A program made the position numbers and the translations under genes. A model generated the notes under the pieces. That model was not told the DNA's origin. It ran no database searches and saw nothing but the letters and a program-made list of their open reading frames with translations. From Magicicada septendecula (Eukaryota > Arthropoda > Insecta > Hemiptera > Cicadidae), in assembly GCA_034769895.1 (NCBI GenBank), contig CM068373.1, positions 440,987,080-441,051,079 of the forward strand: a stretch of 64,000 nucleotides of DNA, read 5' to 3'. Of this stretch, positions 43,886-54,860 are shown piece by piece; position 1 is the stretch's first letter; each line of letters starts with the position of its first letter.

Positions 43886-46179
43886 GAAGCTCGGATACAA
43901 AGTAAATGACGGTACACTCTATAAGTAATCATCCTGATGTGTAGTTCCTATAACTTCCTTTAACTGTGCATTTAGTATCTTTTTTCGCTGGTTCCCATCT
44001 CCCAAGTCAGTGGGCGCAGTCCCTTCAAAATTTCTCACTTTCCCCTAATGGCTATGCCTCTGATGTAATTAACAAATAACTGCTGTAAATCACCAAAACA
44101 CTTAAAAATGTTTTTGTTTATTCACTGAAAAACTGCTTTGTTTTTAAATCGAAATCAATAAACTATAGTTAATACTAAATGGTAAGAATTGGAAAAAAAT
44201 TCAATTAAATTTGAAAATAATTTTAATCTCTTTTGACTACTGTAGTTTTTAGCTTCCAGGATCAAATGTTATTTTTCTTTTACGATTTTTAACATTTTAA
44301 AGTAAGAATACTTTCATGTTTTATTATTTTTTTAAAAAGCTTTCAACTAAGTTTAAGGCAAATAACAGGAAAGAAATAAAATAAACATTTGTTTTTGTTT
44401 TTACACGAGTATGTAAAATTGAGTAGAGTAGCATTGGATACGAATGCATTTGCGTTCATTGAAACAAGCTCTCTGACTAGTTTGAATGTGGAAGAAAACA
44501 AAACTCGTCTATTTTACTTTTATCAGCTAAAAATCATCTTTATGGTAAAGTTCTTAAAATATAACAGTTTTTTCTGTGTACAGTGGAAACGGTCAAATTT
44601 GTACCTGAATTCGTAACTTTTGAACTCGTGTAAATATGTCACTGTTACACGAAAGAATAATAAAATTGAGAACCCATTTGTCCTCATGCCTGTTACCACA
44701 CGTTTAATGAGCTGGTCTACAATCTGGCTAGCGGAAATGTAAATTTGAATTACGCTTGAACTGTGATAAACACATTTTTAAGTGTTTTTTAATCATAATT
44801 TTCTTCATTTTAAACTTTTGTTTCACCTGAAAAAAATCCCTTTGAAAACTATAATGCCCCAAAAATTCCTCCCTGTGGGGACGCATATCCTTTTTTTCTG
44901 CTGTACCTTCCGGCTGGTGGTTGCTCGTCTCCAAAACTTGTTCTTCGTGATTTTTCTGTATGTTGTTTCAGCGGCCATACCTCAAAACGGGAAGTTACAA
45001 TATTTTTATACAATTGAATTAGAGTTAGCTAAAGGCCCTATACGTCAGTAGGTTTAGTCTAGATATAAGTGTGGTTCACCAAAACTACAGTGTAGATGTT
45101 TTCTTCAGGAAGATGGTCTGTTCTTGAATATTCGTTTTTCAATAATTGTGATTCGTGTGCATGTGATTGAATCTCTTACTTTCCTTTACATCAATCTGGA
45201 TTGTCTTCTTCTGTTCATTATTATTATTACGTTGTAATTACTATTATTATTGTTTTGTTTTTATTATATAATCATTATCATCATCTCTACTTTTATTATA
45301 TCTCGTGTATCAGGATAACCTTCTCGTGTACCACTTCAGTGGTTGTACAGTCTCATCACACTAGCGTTGCCAGGGTAAACCATTCACGAGAGAGAGATAA
45401 AAATGTCACTGTATATGCGCTCCAAAGAAAACTAGACTCGCAGCCAACTTCACTTTAGTCAGAGGTTACAATGTGTGGATCAGATCCCATATGTTATGTA
45501 TTCTTATAGCAAACCAGAAGCACAATAGTTATAGCAACGTCTACCGGAAAAGTTCTTTTTCATGCGAAGGATGAATTGATTTAAACTGAGTTTTTCGAAA
45601 GCATATGCTACGGTCATGTAGGTTAAGTTTGTTTGTAGCCTTCGCAATCCCGATTTTGTTGCAGGACTGGCACTTGCTTCGCCTTACGGTGTCCCCAAAT
45701 TCTAGACGACAAAAGCTGTAGTTCGTTGTTTTGGATTCGATAGTGGTGGAGACAAAGAAAGGCGGTCGTCCAGTTTGCATAGATAGTATCATTGTAGTAC
45801 CAATAGGAAGCTCCGTCAGCTGTAGAACGTGCTCACTATTTTGAACGAAGTACCTTCTAATTAGATACATTTCAGTATTAAATAATTTTTCAAAAAGTGG
45901 GAAAAATACGAAAACCACGACTACTTTTTGTTTTAGTAAAATAATTGTAGTATAACAGTCATAAAATAAATTCCAAACTACTGCATTAGGTTTTGTAACC
46001 ATAACTCCTAAATGACAATAATTTAGTTCTGGCTTTAAAATTCCTATGCGTTTTTCCATAGACAGTAGTAGATAGATTTGCTTTTCACAAATACATATAA
46101 CTGATAAAACTATATGTAAAGTTATTTAGAAAACATAACATGTATACTTTTAGGAGATCCACAATTTGCAAGGAGTGGT
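43886..46179. other. No gene recognised; ATT-rich microsatellite near 45210-45290
   Basis: AT-rich sequence. A 172-codon minus-strand frame (45541-46059) is the longest outside the retrotransposons. Its product has Cys pairs (SKCQSCNK) and a hydrophobic stretch, but no recognisable domain order. It abuts the R2 repeat and may be chance or an old element. Confidence 0.4.
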
Positions 46180-46861
46180 GACAATATTAATTTTGTCAAA
46201 TTTTTAAAGATACCAAGTTTGTATTTCGAATGAAGCTGCCCGTAACTTAACAACCTACACAGACTTTTACAACTTTCTTAAAATTTGAGTTCAGTTTTGA
46301 TGTCCCTAAAGTTAAAAACATTTTATAGTGGTTTTGGTTACAAACTTAACACCTACATTCGAATTGTGGTTAAAATTTCCTTTAGTCCGACATCTGGCTG
46401 CTTTTTACAATTTAAAAACAATTTTGATCCCCTTTTTTGGGCGCGGTTCCTATACTTTAGGAATTTCTACAGCTTTACATTATATTCAGAGTTTGGTTAA
46501 ATTCTCTTGTAACGTGATATGGGTGTCATTGTTGGGACATTTATAAATGGATTACTCCGATTTTATCAAAATTTTACCCCACATTTTGGGCCCCAGCGTC
46601 TCAAAACTTTCTGAATTTCCAAAACTGGACGCTTATTCAAACTTTTTTTAAATTGTGATAACCCTAACACACGTGAATTTTTCCGATTTTTTCCCAGAAT
46701 TTTGACCCATTTTTGGCCCAGACATCCCAGAATTTTAAAGTTTTCAAAAATGAACACTATATTCAGATTGTGGTTAAAATTTGCTTTGATTTGATATCCA
46801 ACATGGATTTTCTGCGATTTTTCGTAATTCTAATCCTTTACATTTTTCGTCCCCCCTTTTT
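46180..46861 (-). repeat. R2 repeat, copy 2, left part (reverse orientation)
   Basis: Contains several ~120-bp units such as TTCAGATTGTGGTTAAAATT, the complement of units at 24420-24720. It stops at the T-rich site CCCCCCTTTTT where the pearl-like pair is inserted, and resumes at 49950. Confidence 0.6.
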
Positions 46862-48566
46862 ACTTCCATATTCCTTAAGGAATGGAAGTATGGTGATGGC
46901 AAAAAAAATCGTGTTCGAGATTATTGCAGATTCTGATTCTACTGTACTCAAAACATGAAAAAAAGTCGTTTTCCGAAAAGTGTCTGTGTGTCTGTCTGTG
47001 TGTCTGTCTGTCTGTGTGTCTGTGTGTCTGTCTGTCTGTAGATTTTTTTTCTATGGCAAACGATAACTGCCGCAAATTCAAACAGAATCAAATAATTTTT
47101 TGCATACAGCCCGGTTTTGCAGAGTTCTCGCGACCTATTGTTTTTGGTGAAGATCGGTTGAGGGAAAGGGGTAGTTTACCTGCAACGGTTTTTTTTTAGC
47201 AAGGGTAATTTTGTTTGTTTGGCAAACGATAACAGCCGCAAATTCAAACAGAATCAAATAATGTTTCGCATACAGCCCTGAATTGTAGAGTTCTCAAGAC
47301 CTATTGTTTTTGGTGAAGATCGGTTAAGGGAAAGGGGTAGTTTACCTGTAACGTTTTATGTTTTAACAAGGGTATTTCCTATGGCAAACGATAACAGCCG
47401 CAAATTCAAACAGAATGAAAAGATTATTTGCATACAGCCCTAAATTGTAGAGTTCTCAAGACCTTTTGTTTTTGGTGAAGATCGGTTAAGGGAAAGGGGT
47501 AGTTTACCTACAACGTTTTTTTAACAAGGGTATTTTCTATGGCAAACGATAACAGCCGCAAATTCAAACAGAATCAAATAATTTTCTGCATACAGCCCTG
47601 ATTTGTAGAGTACTCAAGACCTATTGTTTTTGGTGAAGATCGGTTGAGGGGAAGGGGTAGTTTACCAGCAACGTTTTTTATCATGCGTATTTTCTATGGC
47701 AAACGACAACTGCCGCAAATTCAAACAGAATCAAATAATTTTTTGCATACAGCCCTGATTTGTAGAGTACTCGCGACCTATTGTTTTTGGTGAAGATCGG
47801 TTGAGGGGAAGGGGTAGTTTACCTGCAACGGTTTTTTTTATCAAGGGAAATTTTTTTTTTTTTGCAAACGATAACAGCCGCAAATTCAAACAGAATCAAA
47901 TAATGTTTCGCATACAGCCCTGAATTGTAGATTTCTCAAGACCTATTGTTTTTGGTGAAGATCGGTTGAGGGAAAGGGGTAGTTTACCTGCAACGTTTTT
48001 TTAACAAGGGTATTTTCTATGGCAAACGATAACAGCCGCAAATTCAAACAGAATCAAATAATGTTTTGCATACAGCCCTGATTTGTAGAGTACTCAAGAC
48101 CTATTGTTTTTGGTGAAGATCGGTTAAGGGGAAGGGGTAGTTTACCTGCAACGTTTTTTATCAAGCGTATTTTCTATGACGAACGGTAACAGCCGCAAAT
48201 TCAAACAGAATCAAATAATTTCTTGCATACGTCCCTGTGTTGTAGAGGTCTCAATGACTTTCGATTTTGGTGAAGATCGGTTAAGGGGAAGGGGTAGTTT
48301 ACCTGCAACCTTTTACGTTTTAACAAGAGTAAAGTACTTGAAAATTTATTTAAACTTTTTGAAACAATGGTAATTGTTAAAAATAAAATAATTTTGTTGC
48401 CAGGCAATAAAATTATAATTTTTTCATTTTAATGTAATATAATATTTTTCATTTAATACAGCAATAAAAAGGCAGGTAAGACACAGCCTGGCTGTTTGGC
48501 TGAAAATGATTTTAAATATAAATCTTAGAATATGGAAGTCATGTATGGTTCTCCATACCGATATTT
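46862..48566 (+). mobile_element. Pearl/Helentron-like tandem-repeat element, copy b
   Basis: The head is ACTTCCATATTCCTTAAGGA with its palindrome, then an AAAAAAAATCGTGTTCGAGA block, a (TGTC/TGTG) microsatellite at about 46980-47040 and eight monomers of 155-168 bp. These start near 47052, 47217, 47383, 47537, 47694, 47862, 48017 and 48173, each with GGCAAACGATAAC or a variant. A 240-bp unique tail ends in TATGGTTCTCCATACCGATA. The monomers fall into ordered types, and the series type 1 (AACTGCCGC), type 2 (preceded by TTTGTTTGTTTGG) and so on occurs twice. Short ORFs across monomers (for example 46924-47199) come from the repeat and are not genes. Confidence 0.8.
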
Positions 48567-49949
48567 ACTTCCATATTCCTTAAGGAATGGAAGTATGGTG
48601 ATGGCAAAAAAAATCGTGTTCGAGATTATTGCAGATTCTGATTCTACTACACTCAAAACATGAAAAAAAGTCGTTTTCCGAAAAGTGTCTGTGTGTGTGT
48701 CTGTCTGTCTGTCTGTCTGTGTGTCTGTCTGTCTGTCTGTCTGTAGATTTTTTTTCTATGGCAAACGATAACTGCCGCAAATTCAAACAGAATCAAATAA
48801 TTTTTTGCATGCAGCCCTGATTTGCAGAGTACTCGCGACCTATTGTTTTTGGTGAAGATCGGTTGAGGGAAAGGGGTAGTTTACCTGCAACGGTTTTTTT
48901 TTAGCAAGGGTAATTTTGTTTGTTTGGCAAACGATAACAGCCGCAAATTCAAACAGAATCATATAATGTTTCGCATACAGCCCTGAATTGTAGAGTTCTC
49001 AAGATCTGTTGATTTTGGTGAAGATTGGTTAAGGGAAAGGGGTAGTTTACCTGTAACGTTTTATGTTTTAACAAGGGTATTTCCTATGGCAAACGATAAC
49101 AGCCGCAAATTCAAACAGAATCAAAAGATTATTTGCATACAGCCCTAAATTGTAGAGTTCTCAAGACCTATTGTTTTTGGTGAAGTTCGGTTGAGGGAAA
49201 GGGGTAGTTTACCTGCAACGTTTTTTTAACAAGGGTATTTTCTATGGCAAACGATAACAGCCGCAAATTCAAACAGAATCAAAAGATTATTTGCATACAG
49301 CCCTAAATTGTAGAGTTCTCAAGACCTATTGTTTTTGGTGAAGTTCGGTTGAGGGAAAGGGGTAGTTTAGTTGCAACGTTTTTTTAACAAGGGTATTTTT
49401 TATGGCAAACGATAACAGCCGCAAATTCAAACAGAATCAAATAATGTTTTGCATACAGCTCTGATTTGTAGAGTACTCAAGACCTATTGTTTTTGGTGAA
49501 GATCGGTTAAGGGGAAGGGGTAGTTTACCTGCAACGTTTTTTTATCAAGCGTATTTTCTTTGGCAAACGATAACAGCCGCAAATTCAAACAGAATCAAAT
49601 AATTTTTTGCATACGTCCCTGAATTGTAGAGGTCTCAATGACTTTCGATTTTGGTGAAGATCGGTTAAGGGGAAGGGGTAGTTTACCTGCAACCTTTTAC
49701 GTTTTAACAAGAGTAAAGTAATTGAAAATTTATTTAAACTTTTTGAAACAATGGTAATTGTTAAAAATAAAATAATTTTGTTGCCAGGCAATAAAATTAT
49801 AATTTTTTCATTTTAATGTAATATAATATTTTTCATTTAATACAGCAATAAAAAGGCAGGTAAGACACAGCCTGGCTGTTTGGCTGAAAATGATTTTAAA
49901 TATAAATCTTAGAATATGGAAGTCATGTATGGTTCTCCATACCGATATT
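48567..49949 (+). mobile_element. Pearl/Helentron-like tandem-repeat element, copy c, directly abutting copy b
   Basis: The head follows the tail of copy b with no spacer (CCGATATTT/ACTTCC). It has the microsatellite at 48690-48745, then six monomers starting near 48757, 48925, 49086, 49244, 49402 and 49559, then a tail almost identical to that of copy b. After the tail the R2 repeat resumes at a T-rich site. Confidence 0.8.
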
Positions 49950-50160
49950 TTTTGGAGGGGGTCAATCACAAAAACAGTAGGGATCTGTAGGGTAAAACTG
50001 TGGATACTTATGCCAAATGTTTACGAAAATCGGTTGACGCATTCAAAATTAATTGTGAGACATACCCCAAACAGATAAATAAACACACAAATGGCAAGCG
50101 GTCGAATAATTAACACTGACAACTCCCTTCGCTCATTCAATTACATAACACGCGTTATTT
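49950..50160 (-). repeat. R2 repeat, copy 2, right part
   Basis: Continues R2 interrupted by the pearl-like pair: GGGTAAAACTGTGG, GAAAATCGGTTGACGCATTC, TGTGAGACATACCCC and CTTCGCTCATTCAA are the complement, in order, of 24360 back to 24200. Confidence 0.65.
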
Positions 50161-50369
50161 AATTCGGCGTTACTGATGCAATACGTGTAAAACAACCATT
50201 ACCGGTGTTGTGTCGTTTTTTTGTCGTAGTCCATTTTGTATGTCGTCCAATATTTGTACGTAATTGTAATAATAGCGAAACTGCCAAAACCAAGCAATCG
50301 TGTTAATTCCGCCCTATAAATAGGCCTGTATGAGTTTGTATTAAAAAAAAATGTAAGCTGATAATTTAT

Positions 50370-50660
50370 CAACTTTCCACAGTAACGTCACCGGTATATG
50401 TAATAATAAAATTGAAAACTGTCTGCGTACCGATGCGTCAGGCGGAAGCGGTGCGGAGTCGAGAGAAGATGGCAGGCCAAACGGTAACGGCGGCGCATGT
50501 GCGCGAAGTGACGTAATGGCCGTGACGTCACGCAGTGTGGCCACCGTTTGAACAACAAATAATAATAAAGGCTGCATCATGCGGCGGCCTTGACGTCAAT
50601 TGCATTGTGTATGTCGTCGACATTGCCGCCGCGGTGTGATACGCAGTTAAAGAGACTCAT
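50370..50660. promoter_or_regulatory. CpG-rich stretch with a cluster of CRE-like sites
   Basis: TGACGTCA occurs at 50523-50530 and 50591-50598, TGACGTAA at 50509-50516 and TAACGTCA near 50384, in a locally GC-rich segment (GGAAGCGGTGCGGAGTCG, GGCGGCGCATGTGCGCG). TGACGTCA is the classic CREB/ATF site. A promoter or enhancer is plausible, though no adjacent coding exon was recognised. A 79-codon minus-strand frame (50341-50580) across it is probably chance in GC-rich DNA. Confidence 0.4.
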
Positions 50661-51764
50661 TTTTCGTCATTGAAAAGTACTTTATTACTATAAAAACAAA
50701 ATTCCCGATGTAAAAACAAAATTAGCGGACTGACGGAAATAGTTAAAACCATCGGGAGACGTTTTACAAAGTCTGTACCAGGCATCGAACGTGTGATTCT
50801 GTATGAAAGTTGATCCCGTAAGTGTCAGACCGCTTAGGGGAAGGGCCTAGATATATAAAAAAAGGGGAGGAGAAACGTTGGATTGTCTTTCCACCCACTA
50901 GACATTGACCTACATTTTTCAAGTTTTGTTTGGTAATAACGGTTGTTTGGTTTTGTTTACGCTTTTCCTTCTGCTCCTTCTACATTTACTCTTGCCGATT
51001 TCTCCAGTTATTCGGTGTCATAACCGCGCACGCGCGCGTTTCAAAATATCTTTTTAACATATGGGACGTATAAGCCTTCACGACCTGGTCTCATTAAACA
51101 CAAACTATGAAAGTTGCAGAACGTGTTAAGTGAAACACTTTATCGACAATCGTACGCGTTTGATTATTAACTGTGTGATTATTCAGCAGTGTGAATCAGT
51201 GGGACGGCAAAATGCTGTTACTGGCGATAAAACGTTTTATTAATAGATTGATTGTATCGATTACCTTAACGGGTATTACGTGTAGTATCGATTTTAAATA
51301 AAACTCGTGCCGTAAATAATAATGTTATCGCTGCTTTCCAATTCTACTAGGGTATTATCGATTGTGTTTGTGTGATGTCGATCGACATATCGTACTAATT
51401 ACGTATTAAATGTAACACGATGTTTAACACGTTTTTTTGGTTTTGTTCAAAATTAACGTATGCCGTGTTACAGATTGAAATAAAAGTACAAAAATGTTGG
51501 TTACACTTCTGATTCTGACACGCCGGTGATTTACAAATGACATTTTTTTTTGCCCGAACAAGATACCATTTGGCTACCAAATTGTAGATTCTGAGGTACG
51601 ATTCCCGTAGGTATGCATTTATCGATTCTGAAATCGACTCGCAGCACTCAAGCTACTAGTCAGTTTGTATTAAGTGTACTCAACAGAGCAACCACTCCCT
51701 ATTAATAGAATCTGCAGTGCCGTATGTTGCCAAAGCTATGTGCCTGACGGCCAGCGATGACGAT
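50661..51764. other. No gene recognised
   Basis: Mixed AT-rich sequence with a CpG patch near 51025-51045. No domain or repeat identified. Confidence 0.45.
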
Positions 51765-51955
51765 CAGCTGAGGAAATTTGAAAGATTATCAGGAAAATTA
51801 CAGGCCCAAAGAAAACGCCTGACGGAGAAGTAGATAGCTGAACAATCAAGAATGGGAAGACCCTCTGGATCAGGTGTATAATAACTTGTGTACAAGGTTA
51901 AAGTGGTTCGGATATGTGCAGAGAAGGCAGCCTAAACGTGAAAACATGGATTACA
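51765..51955 (+). pseudogene. LINE C-terminal fragment
   Basis: Across shifted frames the plus strand encodes RKFERLSGKLQAQRKR, LNNQEWEDPLDQVYNN and LCTRLKWFGYVQRRQPKREN. The last resembles the R-L-R-W-(F/L)-G-H-V-x-R motif that ends many RTE- or R1-type insect LINE proteins. This is the region just downstream of the fragment type seen at 8640-8905, so the two may come from related elements. It is heavily decayed. Confidence 0.6.
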
Positions 51956-52204
51956 GGTTACGTCTGCGCTCGTCCGTGTCGGGACCGATGACTGCCAGAG
52001 GGCCGCGAAGTAGAGCCTCGGAAAAATTGGAGCGGTCGGTGTTCCGTGAATATATGACAACATACACGTGTATGTTGCACGTGTACACGTGTGACATAGC
52101 AACGGCAGAAATGACATTGTACATTTTTTTTTTTCTTCAGTAAAATTTCCAGTTTTGTCATTTTATATTTGTCGAAGTCGAATACCATAGTTTTAGGTGT
52201 AGGT

Positions 52205-53160
52205 CCATTATGATTGCAGAATTTTGAATGGGTTATAAAGCGAGTTCTCAGTTTTAACTACCTAGACTGTACGTCATTTGTCTGTTTCTGTTTGGTGGGA
52301 GGGGGATGTCTCATCTTTCGAACGCGTCAGCAAGTTTTCGTCTTACGTTTATCCACATACACTTGTTGTTTTTCGGATCGATCAGCTCAAAAATGGGGAG
52401 AGGAGGCAAAAATGTTAGGGGTCTAAGACGAGTTTTCCGGGTTGTTTGACCGTGGTGTATGGTTTAATGTCAAACTAAACGTTTCAACAGCTCCAATGGC
52501 TGCCATCATCAGTGTAATTTAAAGAAATCCTGAACGTAGGGTGTTCACGTCAGGCCCACAGTACTGTGGTAAAGGCTATACTGAGGATCACAGTACTGTG
52601 GTTTTTGAGCCTTTACCACAGTACTGTGGGCCTGACGTGAACACCCTACGTTCAGGATTTCTTTAAATTCCACTGATGATGGCAGCCATTGGAGCTGTTG
52701 AAACGTTTGGTTTGACATTAAACCATAGACCACGGCCAAACAGCCCCAAAAACTCGTCTTACACAACTGACACTGGCCGTGAAAGCCTTAGGACAATGTT
52801 AGGGGTCTAAATTTTGAAAAGGTCGGTTACAGTATTAAAGAGAATTTGTAACCAGAAAGCGAGTATAGTGTTCAGGTTTGGAAATTTCAAAATTATAATA
52901 CCAGAGCTCAAAAAGGATCAAAATTTAAAGAATGTTTAAAAATTCATGCCGGGAATCGTATTAAAAGCAACTAATCAAAGTCGTTAAATCTTGAAGTATA
53001 ACTGTAAGGGTTTAATTTGAGAATTTTTTAACTTTAGGGACACAACGGACCGAAAGTGAACGTTTGGAAAACTTGTAAAAGCCATCGTGGATATCAGATT
53101 ATACTTTAACTGTACTCAAAATTTATTCAAAATTTGAAGCCGTTCGTGTCATTAATAGTT
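52205..53160 (+). repeat. R2 repeat, copy 3, split by a mini-element
   Basis: GCGAGTTCTCAGTTTTAACT, ATGTCTCATCTTTCGAACGC and the units ATTAAAGAGAATTTGTAACC and GAGTATAGTGTTCAGG follow the same order as in 24190-24730. It is interrupted at 52427-52794 by an insertion with a 16-bp target duplication. Confidence 0.6.
52427..52794. mobile_element. 368-bp palindromic mini-element, inverted dimer with 16-bp target duplication (E3)
   Basis: AATGTTAGGGGTCTAA lies at 52411-52426 and 52795-52810. Between them are two inverted ~160-bp halves around a short centre. Each half reads, in its own direction, CCTTTACCACAGTACTGTGG, then CTGATGATGGCAGC, a 7-base loop, GCTGTTGAAACG, then a GGCCAAACAGCCCC-type end, the same order as the single unit at 21124-21297. 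GGCAGC can pair with GCTGTT if G-U pairs are allowed. It encodes no protein. Confidence 0.8.
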
Positions 53161-54659
53161 TACGATTTTAATAATTGTCAATACTGCTCGCGAATTTCGG
53201 ACAGCCTTCAAGAAGATTGTAGGTTATAAACGTAACGAGAAAAATGTTGTCGGTAATGTATAATTTTGAAGAGTTCAATGTAGGCTTGTATATATCCATG
53301 GAAACATAAGCAAACTTAAAAAGCTAGAATTAAATTATTTGTCATTAGGCAATGTGGTTAAAAAAAAAAATTACAGGCATTGCACAAATGCAGTGCACAG
53401 AGAAGGGCATTGAAAATGTTTCAATAAATCTAAAAAAAAAAATTTATATATATATATACACACGTATTTATGTTCATTCACCAATCAATGAATTCATTTT
53501 TCATTTACCAATGTACAGATTATAAGTTAAATGTAGTGGCATTCATAAGCGAAGTTTTATATGTGTACTACGTTATTGACAACAAAGAAGTAGTTTCTAT
53601 GGAAACTCACCGGTTCCCATTTTCGATCACGCACCAGCGGTCGTTTTCAAATGTGCGACACGTCCTTATAAACATTTTCAATGTTAAAATTGTTGGGATT
53701 TTTAGTGTCTGTTGTATTCGTATGTAATCTCTTCATTTGTGTGTATACAGGAACAAGAAAAAAGTAAAAAAGAACTTGGGAAAACAAAATGGCCACCTTG
53801 TGGTATTTCTCGGCCAATGCACGTGAAGAACTTTAATCACAGATTAAATTAACAAATTAAAATTTATTAATTTGATTTTATGTAATAAAAAATATATTCG
53901 TTCAAAATAGCGAGCGAGTTGTACAGTTCAAGGAGGTTACTAGTAGTAAACTGTTTAAGATGTACATTTGTTATTCGAGTTCTTTGAAGGGCTCTTTAAA
54001 GGATCCAGATTTTGTTACCGATTATTTTTGTCATTGTGGTTGGGGGGGGGGGGGTTCTCATCGTAAATATATAATTATGGTACGTAGAACGTTGAGTTAC
54101 GTTTCGGATTTCTCAATAAATACGTAGAGCACAGTTCGTTGACTTTCGGAGCAACTAATTAGTGGGAAAATAATAACGGACGGTGAGATTGTTCTCTAGC
54201 CCTCTCGCAACCCTTAGCAACTTTCATTGTGTAACCTGATGAAGGCGTTGACCTTTGTATAACCAAATTCTACCCCGGGGCAAGTTTCACAGGTTCGAAT
54301 GGAGCGCATCACGTGAAACAACAGCCCTCGCTAATGCCACTAAAAGGTCTGTTGGAAGCGACGCGATAATGTACTACACATGGACTTGAATAAATTGCGA
54401 GACTGATAAAAATTCGGCACGACGTTTAACCAGTGTGGTGATAATGTTGTTTTTTTGTACCACCCGTTCCAATAGGCCTAAAGAATGGAAGTGTGCTAGC
54501 ACCTTACTTGTTTATGATTAAGAAAATACGTTTGTGTTTTATGACTAGGACACTAATTCTCTTAATTCTATCAACATGAGGTATGCTGATTAAAACGAAT
54601 ATTCGTGTTTTGTTTGCATTTAAAACATGTAAATGTATAAGATTTTTACATGGGACTCT
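53161..54659. other. No gene recognised; segment related to 21060-21330; G13 run
   Basis: 53553-53610 (ATATGTGTACTACGTTATTG, then GTAGTTTCTATGGAAAC) matches the flanks of the mini-element at 21124-21297. A (TA)n run lies near 53445-53460 and G13 at 54042-54054. No credible ORF. Confidence 0.45.
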
Positions 54660-54860
54660 GTAACCAATGGGTATGGCGCGTGTCTGCTGTGTAGAGGTCT
54701 CGTGTTCGTTTTCCGGGCATCAGCCCCCAGGCCGACTCAGGTTGTAGAAATGAACATTCCCGATAAGATCCTGGAGTAAAATTCCTCAGCTGAAGCGTAG
54801 TCCTGGCCACATTATCTTCCTTGCGACCTAGCCCGCCTCATTCTCGGCCTGCTCAGGCGG
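54660..54860 (+). repeat. Candidate tRNA-derived SINE
   Basis: TGGCGCGTGTCTG (54674 onward) resembles a pol III A box and TGTTCGTTTTCC (about 54703-54714) a B box, at a spacing somewhat shorter than in a full tRNA. They are followed by CGGGCATCAG and a non-tRNA body. Box spacing and the GGGTATGGCGCG start suit insect tRNA-SINEs. No A-rich tail or target duplication was found. Confidence 0.45.

Noticed and set aside
45541-46059. 172-codon minus-strand ORF with two Cys pairs
   Set aside because: No recognisable domain order. It lies at the edge of R2 in AT-rich DNA. Kept only as a note.
46924-47199. ORFs across the pearl-like monomers (also at 48629, 59177 and others)
   Set aside because: They are the repeat sequence read in one frame. 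Monomer lengths are not multiples of three and the frames are not maintained across the array.
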